Of a DNA stretch of 64,000 nt, positions 51,490 through 60,254 are shown piece after piece. Origin of the DNA: Pseudomonas viridiflava (GTDB lineage Bacteria; Pseudomonadota; Gammaproteobacteria; Pseudomonadales; Pseudomonadaceae); contig NZ_UTHA01000171.1 of NCBI RefSeq assembly GCF_900582195.1, positions 1-64,000 on the forward strand, written 5' to 3'. The notes below the pieces were generated by a model. That model made no database searches, was not told the origin of the DNA, and saw only the letters and a program-made list of their open reading frames with translations. Every line of letters starts with the position of its first letter. The stretch's first letter is position 1. The position numbers and the translations under genes were made by a program.

Positions 51490-53052
51490 ATGTTGGACGC
51501 CAATCTTAAAGCCCAGTTGAAATCGTACCTGGAACGGGTCACCCAGCCGATCGAGATCGTTGCCTCCCTCGACGACGGTGCGAAATCCCGTGAAATGCTG
51601 GAACTGCTGAAAGACGTTGCCAGTCTTTCGAGCCAAATTACCCTGATCGACAGCGGCGACGATGCACGCAAGCCATCGTTCTCGATCAACCGCCCGGGCG
51701 CTGACATCAGTCTGCGTTTCGCCGGCATCCCGATGGGCCACGAGTTCACCTCGCTGGTGCTGGCCCTGCTGCAAGTCGGCGGCCACCCATCGAAAGCCAG
51801 CGTTGAAGTGATCGAGCAGATTCGCTCGCTCAAAGGCCAGTTCAGCTTCGAGACTTACTTCTCGCTGTCCTGCCAGAATTGCCCGGACGTGGTCCAGGCG
51901 CTGAACCTGATGGCCGTGCTCAACCCGAACATCCGTCACGTCGCTATCGACGGCGCGTTGTTCCAGGACGAAGTCAACGATCGCAAGATCATGGCCGTGC
52001 CAAGCATCTACCTCAACGGTGAAAATTTCGGTCAGGGTCGCATGGGCCTGGAAGAGATTCTCGCCAAGCTCGACACCGGCGCCATCGAGCGTCAGGCCGA
52101 GAAGATCAGCGCCAAAGAAGCCTTTGATGTGTTGGTCGTGGGTGGTGGCCCGGCCGGTGCTTCGGCAGCGATTTACGCTGCACGTAAAGGTATCCGCACT
52201 GGCGTCGCGGCTGAACGTTTTGGCGGTCAGGTGCTCGACACCATGGCCATCGAGAACTTCATTTCCGTACAGGAAACCGAAGGGCCGAAACTGGCCACGG
52301 CACTCGAAGAACACGTCAAGCAGTACGACGTCGACATCATGAACCTGCAACGCGCCGACAAGCTGATCCCGGGCAAAAACGGTGAGCTGCATGAAGTCCG
52401 TTTCGCCAGCGGCGCGACACTGAAAGCCAAAAGCGTGATTCTGGCGACCGGTGCGCGGTGGCGTGAAATGAACGTGCCGGGCGAGCAGGAATACCGTAAC
52501 AAAGGCGTGGCGTACTGCCCACACTGCGACGGTCCGTTGTTCAAAGGCAAGCGTGTGGCGGTGATCGGCGGCGGTAACTCCGGCGTTGAAGCGGCCATCG
52601 ATCTGGCTGGCATCGTGTCCCACGTAACCCTGTTGGAGTTCGATGTACAACTGCGCGCCGACGCCGTATTGCAGCGCAAGCTGCACAGCCTGCCGAACGT
52701 CACTGTGATTACCAGTGCGCAAACCACGGAAGTCACCGGCAATGGCGAGAAGGTCAACGGTCTGCGCTACAGGGATCGCAACACTGACGAGCTGCGCACC
52801 GTCGAGCTGGAAGGGATCTTTGTGCAGATCGGTTTGCTGCCCAACACTGATTGGCTCAAAGGCACCATCGAGCTGTCGCCGCGTGGCGAGATCATCGTCG
52901 ACAACCGCGGTGAAACGTCGATACCAGGTATCTTCGCGGCCGGCGACGTGACGACTGTGCCGTACAAGCAGATCGTGATTGCGGTGGGCGAGGGTGCCAA
53001 GGCTTCGCTAAGTGCTTTTGATCACTTGATCCGCACTTCGGCTCCGGCGTAA
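51490..53052 (+). CDS. ahpF: Alkyl hydroperoxide reductase subunit F
   Basis: The 520-aa FAD/NADH disulfide reductase recharges AhpC. The N-terminal tandem thioredoxin-like domain has C-Q-N-C at about 129-132. The thioredoxin-reductase-like core has G-G-G-P-A-G near residue 218 and the redox centre Y-C-P-H-C-D-G. A C-terminal F-A-A-G-D-V-T FAD motif follows. AAAGGAA lies eight bases before ATG. Confidence 0.96.
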   Translation: MLDANLKAQLKSYLERVTQPIEIVASLDDGAKSREMLELLKDVASLSSQITLIDSGDDARKPSFSINRPGADISLRFAGIPMGHEFTSLVLALLQVGGHPSKASVEVIEQIRSLKGQFSFETYFSLSCQNCPDVVQALNLMAVLNPNIRHVAIDGALFQDEVNDRKIMAVPSIYLNGENFGQGRMGLEEILAKLDTGAIERQAEKISAKEAFDVLVVGGGPAGASAAIYAARKGIRTGVAAERFGGQVLDTMAIENFISVQETEGPKLATALEEHVKQYDVDIMNLQRADKLIPGKNGELHEVRFASGATLKAKSVILATGARWREMNVPGEQEYRNKGVAYCPHCDGPLFKGKRVAVIGGGNSGVEAAIDLAGIVSHVTLLEFDVQLRADAVLQRKLHSLPNVTVITSAQTTEVTGNGEKVNGLRYRDRNTDELRTVELEGIFVQIGLLPNTDWLKGTIELSPRGEIIVDNRGETSIPGIFAAGDVTTVPYKQIVIAVGEGAKASLSAFDHLIRTSAPA

Positions 53053-53067
53053 ACGTTAAAGCAGAAA

Positions 53068-53098
53068 TGAAAAACCCGTGAGCGATCACGGGTTTTTT
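53068..53098 (+). terminator. Terminator after ahpF
   Basis: The AAAACCCGTGA/TCACGGGTTTT stem with an AGCGA loop region is followed by TT, 17 bases beyond the ahpF stop. Confidence 0.88.
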
Positions 53099-53112
53099 AT
53101 TGCGTGTGAAAA

Positions 53113-53293
53113 GCTGCCCCTCACCCCAGCCCTCTCCCGAAGGAGAGGGAGCCGACCGAGGTGTCTGGCGTTGTCCGTCGACCCGAAAAAAAGAGTCGAT
53201 TATGGATTCAACGTCAATCGTTCAGGTCGGTGAACCTCTGCAATATCCCCCAATCAGTCCCCTCTCCCTATGGGAGAGGGTTAGGGTGAGGGG
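53113..53293. repeat. Inverted pair of CCCTCTCCC-type palindromic repeats
   Basis: A CCCTCTCCC/GGAGAGGG hairpin with a flanking CCCCTCACCC tag (53118-53150) and an inverted copy with GGGTTAGGGTGAGGGGC (53258-53293) face each other. A related copy lies at 62469-62508. These are dispersed extragenic palindromes, and no gene lies in the 250 bases they occupy. Confidence 0.8.
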
Positions 53294-53302
53294 CTTTTGC
53301 TT

Positions 53303-53824
53303 TTACAGCGGCGCTGGCTGAATGATCTCGACCCAGTAACCATCCGGATCCTTGATGAACGCCAGGCTTTTCATGCGGCCATCGGTCAGGCGCTTCTGGA
53401 AGTCGCAGCCCAGTTCTTCAAAGCGTGCGCATGCCGAGACAATATCCGGCACCGAAATGCAGATATGGCCAAAACCACGCGGATCGGTATTGCCGTTGTG
53501 ATAGGCGAAATCTGCGTCGTTCTCAGTGCCGTGGTTGTGAGTCAGTTCCAGAATGCCTGGAATCGACTTCATCCACTCGGTGCGAGCCGCTGCGTCAGCC
53601 GGGATCTGTGCCTTGTCGACCAGCGCGAGGAAGTACAGGCTGAACTCGGCTTCCGGGAAGTCGCGCTTCTCAACCAGCGAGAAACCCAGCACGCGAGTGT
53701 AGAAGTCCAGGGATTGGGTGATGTCTTTGACGCGCAACATGGTGTGGTTGAAGACGAAGTTGCGGGTTGCGCTGTCTGGGGTGGCAGTGACGCCGGGGAA
53801 AGTGTTGAGTTCGTGCAGGCTCAT
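53303..53824 (-). CDS. gloA: Lactoylglutathione lyase (glyoxalase I)
   Basis: The 173-aa metalloenzyme isomerises the hemithioacetal of methylglyoxal and glutathione. The chosen ATG has GGAGGG six bases ahead. Visible signatures are F-N-H-T-M-L-R-V-K-D near residue 26 (first metal His), L-E-L-T-H-N-H-G-T-E, G-F-G-H-I-C-I-S-V and W-V-E-I-I-Q-P (last metal Glu). The longer form of about 173 aa with this extended N-terminus is the zinc-type (GloA3-like) class of Pseudomonas. It stands between repeats and a divergent secreted-protein gene. Confidence 0.93.
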   Translation of the reverse strand: MSLHELNTFPGVTATPDSATRNFVFNHTMLRVKDITQSLDFYTRVLGFSLVEKRDFPEAEFSLYFLALVDKAQIPADAAARTEWMKSIPGILELTHNHGTENDADFAYHNGNTDPRGFGHICISVPDIVSACARFEELGCDFQKRLTDGRMKSLAFIKDPDGYWVEIIQPAPL

Positions 53825-53963
53825 GGGCCCTCCAATAACTATGGGCGAGTGAATGGGCGCAATGATACGCATGCCTGTCGGCATCGCCAAATGAAAGGGC
53901 GGACTTGCCCTGCGTACGAGCGAGCCTCAGACTTTACCGCTCAATCTGCGAGTGCGCCCGGCA

Positions 53964-54482
53964 ATGATCCGACTGTTCAAATCCCTGTTTGTTTTTTCTG
54001 TGTTGTCGCTTGCCGCGGTGTGCGCGTCAGCGGACGAGCCGAGCATTACCTGGCCGGCGGGTTGGCAAGTCGAGGCGCTGCCAGAGTCATCTGCACAGGT
54101 TACCCGTCAGCGTGCGGCCAAAAACGACGCCGATGGCAATCAGGTGATGGTGATGGAATTGACCATGACTCAGGTTGAGGAGGGCCATCAGGTCAATCTG
54201 CAAGGCGTGCTGCTGGAGATGCGCAAGTCGATACAGAAGGACTTCTTCCGGGGTGGCTACCAAAGTGTTTGCAATAAAGTGCATCCGGCAACGCTGGGTA
54301 CTTTGTCGGCACTGGAAACCACTTGCACGATCACCGAAAACGGTCGCCATGTGTTGTCGCAAACCCTGGTGGCGGCGGTCAAGGCGGACAAGGCTTATGT
54401 TCTTTCCTACGCCGGACAGGCGGAGGTTTATAAGGCGAGCGCAGACGAGATAGTGGCGGTGAGAAACAGCTTGAAACTTTAA
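53964..54482 (+). CDS. Secreted hypothetical protein (DUF4946-like)
   Basis: The 172-aa protein starts at M-I-R-L-F-K-S and has a cleavable signal (hydrophobic L-F-V-F-S-V-L-S-L-A-A-V, then A-S-A-D). The mature domain has I-T-W-P-A-G-W, V-C-N-K and T-T-C-T, so one disulfide is possible, and it ends with V-R-N-S-L-K-L. It fits the DUF4946 family as I remember it. An in-frame start four codons earlier cannot be excluded, as no clear ribosome-binding site separates them. Confidence 0.7.
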   Translation: MIRLFKSLFVFSVLSLAAVCASADEPSITWPAGWQVEALPESSAQVTRQRAAKNDADGNQVMVMELTMTQVEEGHQVNLQGVLLEMRKSIQKDFFRGGYQSVCNKVHPATLGTLSALETTCTITENGRHVLSQTLVAAVKADKAYVLSYAGQAEVYKASADEIVAVRNSLKL

Positions 54483-54656
54483 GTCGCTGTACTCTTCATG
54501 GCTTGATTACATACCCGAAGGGATTAAGCAAAAAGTTTAACGCTGGGCTGCGATCGCAACATTGCGCAGCAAAATGTTTAGCGCTCTGACTCAGCCGCGT
54601 TACAGAAAAGTCGAAAATTGTTAGATGAAATTCATTTCATTTGTTAAATATTGTCA

Positions 54657-54685
54657 ATAAAAAAGCCCTGCATCATGCAGGGCTT
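54657..54685 (-). terminator. Terminator of the MvaT-family gene
   Basis: The AAGCCCTGCAT/ATGCAGGGCTT stem is followed on the minus strand by TTTTTA, 16 bases after the stop codon. Confidence 0.88.
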
Positions 54686-54701
54686 GTTTGTTGGCGTCGG
54701 A

Positions 54702-55067
54702 TTAACCGCGCAACCAGGAATCAACGGTGGCTGCACCGTATTGTTCCTTCCAGGCTTTCAAGCCGCGGTGGTTGCCGCCCTTGGTTTCGATCAGTTCACC
54801 GGTGTGTGGGTTGTGATACACCTTGACCACGCGAGCGCGGCGGGTTTTAGGCGCTGCAGAGGTCTGCAGAGCGGATTTTGCCGGGTTCGGATCGAGAATG
54901 GCGATGATCTCTTTCAGGCCTTTGCCATACTGTTTCATCAGCCCCTGGAGCTTTTCTTCGAATTCGATTTCTTTCTTGAGCCCGGCATCGTTCTTCAGTG
55001 ACTCCAGCTGCTTGAGCTGTTCCTGAAGGGCCTTTTCAGCTGCACGAAATTCAGCGAGTCTGGACAA
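54702..55067 (-). CDS. mvaV: H-NS-like nucleoid silencer of the MvaT/MvaU family, TTG start
   Basis: The 121-aa xenogeneic silencer of pseudomonads oligomerises on AT-rich DNA. The N-terminal coiled coil begins M-S-R-L-A-E-F-R-A-A-E-K-A-L. The C-terminal DNA-binding domain has Y-H-N-P-H-T-G-E, E-T-K-G-G-N-H-R and a final D-S-W-L-R-G. The start is a TTG with GGAG eight bases ahead. An ATG 14 codons upstream would add residues foreign to the family. The sequence resembles MvaU/MvaV more than MvaT, so the symbol is tentative. Confidence 0.9.
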   Translation of the reverse strand: MSRLAEFRAAEKALQEQLKQLESLKNDAGLKKEIEFEEKLQGLMKQYGKGLKEIIAILDPNPAKSALQTSAAPKTRRARVVKVYHNPHTGELIETKGGNHRGLKAWKEQYGAATVDSWLRG

Positions 55068-55300
55068 TATCTTTACTCCAATAGTGTGTTCGGCTGATAC
55101 CAACCGCAAACAAAGCTATAAGCCAAGAGCCTTGAAGCGACTCGGTGATAAATGGCTCACCTGCCAATCTGCTCAGGTTGAAAAAATTGTAGTAGTTAAT
55201 GCGCCAAGAGTAAATCCTGATGTTGTCTTCATGTAACAATAGCGGTCTTTTGTATCAATTTGGTGCGCCAGGTCGGTACGCTCGTCTTAATCCGGCTTAG

Positions 55301-56836
55301 TTAATGGTGAGTTAATGCGCTGATGAAATCCGCGGCCGGCATCGGTTTGCCGAACAGGTAGCCTTGCAGGAAGTTGACGTGATGCGCGGTCAGATAATCG
55401 GCTTGCGCCTGAGTCTCGACACCTTCGGCAACAATACCCAGGTCAAGCTTGGCCGACAGTTCGATAATGGTGTCGAGAATGTGTCGGGACAGTGCATCGA
55501 TGCCGATCATGGCGACAAAACTCTGATCGATCTTGAGGAAGTCCACATTGAATTTGCGCAAGTAGCCGAGGCTTGAGTGGCCGGTGCCGAAGTCGTCAAT
55601 TGCGATCTTCACGCCCAGCGCGTGCAGTTGCTCGAACAGTTGCCGGGTGATGTCGGTCGGTTCGATCAATTCGCGCTCGGTCAACTCCAGCACCAGGTTG
55701 ATGCTGTCGGGCGCGAACGCAGCGAGGAACGTGCGGCAGTCCGCCACCAGCTCCAGATCCTTGCAGTGGCTGGCGGTGATATTGATGCCGATATGAAACG
55801 GCGGGGTGAACGTTGCTGACAATGGCCCCAGCAGCGCTGCGGTTTGTTGCATAAGTGCGCGGGTCATCGGCACGATCAGACCCGAATGCTCGGCGAACGG
55901 AATAAACAGATCCGGGCGCACCAGGCCTTCTTTGGGGTGTGTCCAGCGCATCAAGACTTCGGCCCCCGACCATGCCTTGCTCTCGCCATGCACCACCGGC
56001 TGGAAGTAAGGAATGAACTCGCCAGCCTCGAGCGCCCGGAGCATCTCGTGGCTCGGTGAAGTCGAGCGCTTCTGCAAGACATGGCCAATGGCGCCCGAGA
56101 CCACGCCAAAAAAGATCAACAGACTGAATAGCGGCGGATATTCATCGGCCATGTAGCGCCAGGTTTCGCCCTCCGGAAAACCCGCAGAAACACCGAACGC
56201 ATAGCGTGAAGAATCCAAGGTGTTTTGCGCTATCGGCAGCGCGGGCAGGGTGCCGCTATGCACTTTGCCGTCGGCCGACAGCCAGTTGTCGCCTACTTGC
56301 AACACCAGCAGCATGTGCCGGCCGATCAGACGCAACATGTTGCTCAGATGGTAACCATCCAGGGTGGTCAGGGCGCCGCCGCGACCTTCGCTGAGCCGAT
56401 AGACCAGCAGAGCGGTGTTGGGTGTCACCGGGTTGCCATTCATCAGCCACAACTTGCCCTGGTTGTAGTCGCCTGCGTTGACGGCTTCTTTATAGTCGCC
56501 AAACAACGAGCTGCAATAGAGGTTGTCGTCCCACACCAGATTGGTCGAACGCACGAACGGGCGACGGGTTACTTGCTCGCGCAAGGCGAGTTTGACGTTC
56601 TCGCAGGTCTGGCCGGCCAGTGGCAGCAACTCATGGGCGGCCTGGGCGGTGTTGTCGAGCATCAACTCGAATTGGCGCAACGCCTCTTCGGCAGTCTGTC
56701 GTGAACCTTGCTCCAGCGTGCGTTCGGCTTGCAAATAAAGGATCGCGCTGCCCAGCAGCACTGGCAGCGAACCGCTGAGCAGCGTGAAAACGATGCGGGT
56801 GCTGCGCTTGCGGCGGGGTCTGACGGTCAACGGCAT
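55301..56836 (-). CDS. Membrane c-di-GMP phosphodiesterase (CSS-EAL)
   Basis: The 511-aa protein has an N-terminal membrane helix (L-P-V-L-L-G-S-A-I-L-Y). A periplasmic CSS-motif sensor (residues 40-235, with C-S-S in N-L-Y-C-S-S) and a second helix near 240-260 follow. The cytosolic EAL domain starts near 268. The EAL signature reads E-V-L in G-A-E-V-L-M-R-W, a variant that is active in other proteins. D-D-F-G-T-G-H-S-S, K-I-D-Q-S-F and E-G-V-E-T are intact, so catalysis is likely. CSS-EAL enzymes link periplasmic thiol redox state to c-di-GMP hydrolysis. It is a single-gene unit. Confidence 0.9.
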   Translation of the reverse strand: MPLTVRPRRKRSTRIVFTLLSGSLPVLLGSAILYLQAERTLEQGSRQTAEEALRQFELMLDNTAQAAHELLPLAGQTCENVKLALREQVTRRPFVRSTNLVWDDNLYCSSLFGDYKEAVNAGDYNQGKLWLMNGNPVTPNTALLVYRLSEGRGGALTTLDGYHLSNMLRLIGRHMLLVLQVGDNWLSADGKVHSGTLPALPIAQNTLDSSRYAFGVSAGFPEGETWRYMADEYPPLFSLLIFFGVVSGAIGHVLQKRSTSPSHEMLRALEAGEFIPYFQPVVHGESKAWSGAEVLMRWTHPKEGLVRPDLFIPFAEHSGLIVPMTRALMQQTAALLGPLSATFTPPFHIGINITASHCKDLELVADCRTFLAAFAPDSINLVLELTERELIEPTDITRQLFEQLHALGVKIAIDDFGTGHSSLGYLRKFNVDFLKIDQSFVAMIGIDALSRHILDTIIELSAKLDLGIVAEGVETQAQADYLTAHHVNFLQGYLFGKPMPAADFISALTHH

Positions 56837-56954
56837 GGGCGCATCCTGTCGCGGTGGAGTGGGGCTCTCGAATGCAGGCCGGGTAACGGCGCGCCGCTGA
56901 AAAAAACATCAGCCAGAGGGGAGAATAGAAGGCAGAAGGCGCTTGCGCCGCTCA

Positions 56955-57824
56955 TCAATGATGTATTCGCGTCGCCAGTTCGATAAACGCCAGAGTGGCG
57001 GGGGACGCCTGGCGCTGATCGAGGACGGCAAGTCCAACCTGGCGCTGCACAGCGGGCAGCAATGGCTTCTTCACGTAGCGAGGTGAGGCATCGTCCGGCA
57101 ATGACCCTTCGGCGACAATCGTGATGGCATCGCCACGGCTGACCGTGTCGAGGGTGCTGAGCAGTTGCGAGCAGCGATAGCGTATGTTCGGTTGCAAACG
57201 CGCGGCCGTGAACAACCGCGACACCAGTTCCGAAGAACCGGCCTCGGTCAGCACGAATGGGGCGTCGCACAAATCTTCGAGGCTCAACGCCGATCGTGTT
57301 GCCAAGGCATGCCCTTTCGGGAGCAGGGCAACCATCTGATCTTCGAGCAAGGCAAACGTGTCGAAGCGCTCTTCGGGCAGCACCACGAAACCGATGTCGA
57401 TCCGGCGCTCTTCCAGCCATTGAATCACTTGGCGGTCCGGGCCTTCATCAATGTGCACCTCGATGCCCGGATGCGCTTCTCGATAGCGCCGCAGGATGTT
57501 GGGCAACAGTTTGATCGATGAGGTTGGCCCGAACGAGCCGATGCGCAAGGTGCCGCTTTTCATACCGCGCGCATCGGCTGCTTCCTGACGCAAGGTGTTG
57601 GCCAGACCGAGCATGGCGCGGGCGCGAAGCAACAGTTGCTCGCCGATATCGCTGAGTTCCACTGTCGACTGGTGCCGACGCAGCAGCTCGACCCCCAGTT
57701 CCTGCTCCAGCGCCTTCATCGCATGGGACACCGCCGACTGTGAAATCCCCAGCCGATGCGCCGCGAGGGTAAAGCCGCGCAATTCGGCGACCAGCGAGAA
57801 GATCTCCAACTGCGTGAGGGTCAT
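56955..57824 (-). CDS. LysR-family transcriptional regulator
   Basis: The 289-aa protein has an N-terminal winged helix (L-T-Q-L-E-I-F-S-L-V-A and L-G-I-S-Q-S-A-V-S-H-A-M-K-A-L-E-Q-E-L-G). A periplasmic-binding-like co-inducer domain starts near residue 90. It is divergent from a DMT-family exporter gene across about 80 bases, the classical LysR arrangement, and so probably regulates that gene. The effector is unknown. Confidence 0.9.
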   Translation of the reverse strand: MTLTQLEIFSLVAELRGFTLAAHRLGISQSAVSHAMKALEQELGVELLRRHQSTVELSDIGEQLLLRARAMLGLANTLRQEAADARGMKSGTLRIGSFGPTSSIKLLPNILRRYREAHPGIEVHIDEGPDRQVIQWLEERRIDIGFVVLPEERFDTFALLEDQMVALLPKGHALATRSALSLEDLCDAPFVLTEAGSSELVSRLFTAARLQPNIRYRCSQLLSTLDTVSRGDAITIVAEGSLPDDASPRYVKKPLLPAVQRQVGLAVLDQRQASPATLAFIELATRIHH

Positions 57825-57902
57825 GAGTATTTGCTCATTTTACGATGACAGAGAATGAGGTGAATGATACGGCATTCCTCAAGTTCCTGGATCTGGAGCA
57901 TC

Positions 57903-58850
57903 ATGCGCAACGTCGAGCAGCTGCACACAACATCGTCGGATATTCCTGTTTACCTGACACTGGCGGCGGTCACCATGATCTGGGGCGGGACCTTTGTCGC
58001 CGGGCGGTTCCTGGCTGGCAGCCTGAGCCCGATGTTCGCCGCCAGCCTGCGCTTCTTGCTGGCCAGTGCGGCGCTGCTCGGCTTTTTGTGGCTGGCGCGG
58101 ATCCCCTTGGCGCGACCGACACCCCGGCAGTGGATGCAACTGATGCTCTTGGGGTTCTTCGGGATTTTCTTCTACAACCTGTGCTTCTTTTACGGTCTGC
58201 AATACATCAACGCCTCGCGGGCTTCGTTGATCGTCGCGTTAAACCCGGCGGTAATCGGTCTGGCCTCGTGGTGGTTGTTCAAAGAGCGCTTTGGCCGGAT
58301 CAAAGTCGCCGGCATCGCCACCTGCATTGTCGGAGCCGGTCTGGTGATCGTCAGTCGCAATCCGCAATTACTGGCTGCAACGCTTGATGCATGGATCGGT
58401 GATCTGTTGATTCTCGGCTGTGTGCTGGGCTGGGGCGTTTACTCGTTGTTTTCCCGTGAATTGAATCAGACGCTGGGGCCGGTGCAGACCGTGACGTACT
58501 CGATCCTGATCGGCACGGTCATGTTGTGGATTGTCGCGGTTGTACGCGGCGAGGTGAGCTGGCAGGCGCTGAATAACCTCGGCCTGCCGCAATGGCTGAG
58601 CCTGACCTACCTCGGCGTTCTCGGCTCGGCCCTGGCCTACATCGGCTACTACGATGGCCTGCGTAAAATCGGCGCGACGCGCAGCGGCGTGTTTATCGCG
58701 CTCAACCCGTTGACGGCGGTCATCCTTGGCGCGTTGCTGTTGGGCGAACAACTGACGCCGGCCATGTGCCTCGGTGGTGCGCTGATCCTGGGCGGCATCT
58801 ACCTGTGCAACAAACCCCTTGCAGCGGGCGCAAAAAAGCGGATTTTATAG
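57903..58850 (+). CDS. DMT-superfamily (EamA) transporter
   Basis: The 315-aa protein starts at M-R-N-V-E-Q-L (GGAG five bases upstream) and has two EamA repeats with about ten helices. It has M-I-W-G-G-T-F-V-A-G-R near residue 25 and, in the second half, G-W-G-V-Y-S-L-F-S-R with a terminal E-Q-L-T-P-A-M-C-L-G-G-A-L-I-L-G-G. Such exporters carry amino acids or other small metabolites. The substrate is unknown. Divergent from the LysR gene. Confidence 0.87.
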   Translation: MRNVEQLHTTSSDIPVYLTLAAVTMIWGGTFVAGRFLAGSLSPMFAASLRFLLASAALLGFLWLARIPLARPTPRQWMQLMLLGFFGIFFYNLCFFYGLQYINASRASLIVALNPAVIGLASWWLFKERFGRIKVAGIATCIVGAGLVIVSRNPQLLAATLDAWIGDLLILGCVLGWGVYSLFSRELNQTLGPVQTVTYSILIGTVMLWIVAVVRGEVSWQALNNLGLPQWLSLTYLGVLGSALAYIGYYDGLRKIGATRSGVFIALNPLTAVILGALLLGEQLTPAMCLGGALILGGIYLCNKPLAAGAKKRIL

Positions 58851-59095
58851 AGAGAGCAGACAAGCCTATTTACGCTGTGTAGAATCGGGTTACGCATACA
58901 ATAATAATCGTCTTCTGGCAGCAGAAGCCTCGCCCGCAAGAGCCTTGGGTCGACAATGAAGATATTCGGGTTTCAACTGATCTACGGTGACTTCCTCGCC
59001 CGCAGTGTGCGTGGCATCTCCTGCGCGCCACCCACCGACCTCGCATGACTGACAAATAACCCTGGTTAATTGATAAGAAATGATGAGGCGCCACC

Positions 59096-60172
59096 ATGGC
59101 AGATTTATACGAAAACCCAATGGGCCTGATGGGCTTTGAATTCATCGAGCTCGCATCGCCGGTGCCGGGCACCCTGGAGCCGATCTTCGAGATCATGGGC
59201 TTCACCAAAGTCGCCACCCACCGTTCCAAGAACGTGCACCTGTACCGTCAGGGCGCGATCAATCTGATCCTCAACAACGAACCTAACAGCGTCGCTTCAT
59301 ACTTCGCGGCTGAGCACGGCCCTTCGGTTTGCGGCATGGCGTTCCGCGTCAAGGATTCGCAAAAAGCTTACAACCGCGCACTGGAACTCGGCGCTCAGCC
59401 GATTCACATCGAAACCGGCCCGATGGAGCTGAACCTGCCGGCGATCAAAGGCATTGGTGGCGCGCCGCTGTATCTGATCGACCGTTTCGGCGAAGGCAGC
59501 TCGATCTACGACATCGACTTCGTGTTCCTCGAAGGCGTTGATCGCAACCCGGTCGGTGCCGGCCTGAAGATCATCGACCACCTGACCCACAACGTATATC
59601 GCGGTCGCATGGCTTACTGGGCGAACTTCTACGAGAAGCTGTTCAACTTCCGCGAGATCCGTTACTTCGACATCAAGGGCGAGTACACCGGCCTGACCTC
59701 GAAGGCGATGACCGCACCGGACGGCATGATCCGCATCCCGCTGAACGAAGAATCGTCCAAGGGCGCGGGCCAGATCGAAGAATTCCTGATGCAGTTCAAC
59801 GGCGAGGGCATCCAGCACGTTGCGTTCCTCACCGACGACCTGATCAAGACCTGGGATCAGTTGAAGAAGATCGGCATGCGCTTCATGACCGCGCCGCCGG
59901 ATACTTACTACGAAATGCTTGAAGGCCGTCTTCCGAACCACGGCGAGCCGGTTGATCAACTGCAATCGCGCGGCATTCTGCTCGACGGCGCCTCGGAGCA
60001 GGGCGACAAGCGTCTGCTGCTGCAGATCTTCTCGGAAACCCTGATGGGCCCGGTGTTCTTCGAATTCATCCAGCGCAAAGGCGATGATGGTTTCGGTGAA
60101 GGCAACTTCAAGGCCTTGTTCGAATCGATCGAGCGTGACCAGGTGCGTCGTGGTGTACTTGCCACCGAGTAA
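59096..60172 (+). CDS. hpd: 4-hydroxyphenylpyruvate dioxygenase
   Basis: The 358-aa non-haem iron dioxygenase converts 4-hydroxyphenylpyruvate to homogentisate in tyrosine catabolism. Two vicinal-oxygen-chelate domains are present. The iron ligands are His in D-H-L-T-H-N, His in Q-H-V-A-F and Glu in F-F-E-F-I-Q-R-K-G. G-F-G-E-G-N-F near the C-terminus shapes the active site. GAGGCG precedes ATG. A terminator follows. The homogentisate-pathway genes are not adjacent. Confidence 0.96.
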   Translation: MADLYENPMGLMGFEFIELASPVPGTLEPIFEIMGFTKVATHRSKNVHLYRQGAINLILNNEPNSVASYFAAEHGPSVCGMAFRVKDSQKAYNRALELGAQPIHIETGPMELNLPAIKGIGGAPLYLIDRFGEGSSIYDIDFVFLEGVDRNPVGAGLKIIDHLTHNVYRGRMAYWANFYEKLFNFREIRYFDIKGEYTGLTSKAMTAPDGMIRIPLNEESSKGAGQIEEFLMQFNGEGIQHVAFLTDDLIKTWDQLKKIGMRFMTAPPDTYYEMLEGRLPNHGEPVDQLQSRGILLDGASEQGDKRLLLQIFSETLMGPVFFEFIQRKGDDGFGEGNFKALFESIERDQVRRGVLATE

Positions 60173-60189
60173 TCCGCCACTGAAATGAA

Positions 60190-60228
60190 AAAATCCCGGC
60201 CTGCAGCGATGCAGAGCCGGGATTTTTT
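60190..60228 (+). terminator. Terminator after hpd
   Basis: An AAATCCCGGC/GCCGGGATTT outer stem with an inner CTGCA/TGCAG stem is followed by TTT, 18 bases after the hpd stop. It may serve the convergent rarD transcript too. Confidence 0.9.
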
Positions 60229-60254
60229 GTTTCACACAAACCCTGTGGGAGCAG

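Noticed and set aside
51382..52722. 446-codon open frame antisense to ahpF
   Set aside because: Overlaps a clear ahpF gene with strong codon bias, and no translation signals support it.
59297..60235. 312-codon open frame antisense to hpd
   Set aside because: Mirror of hpd coding periodicity, with no motifs.
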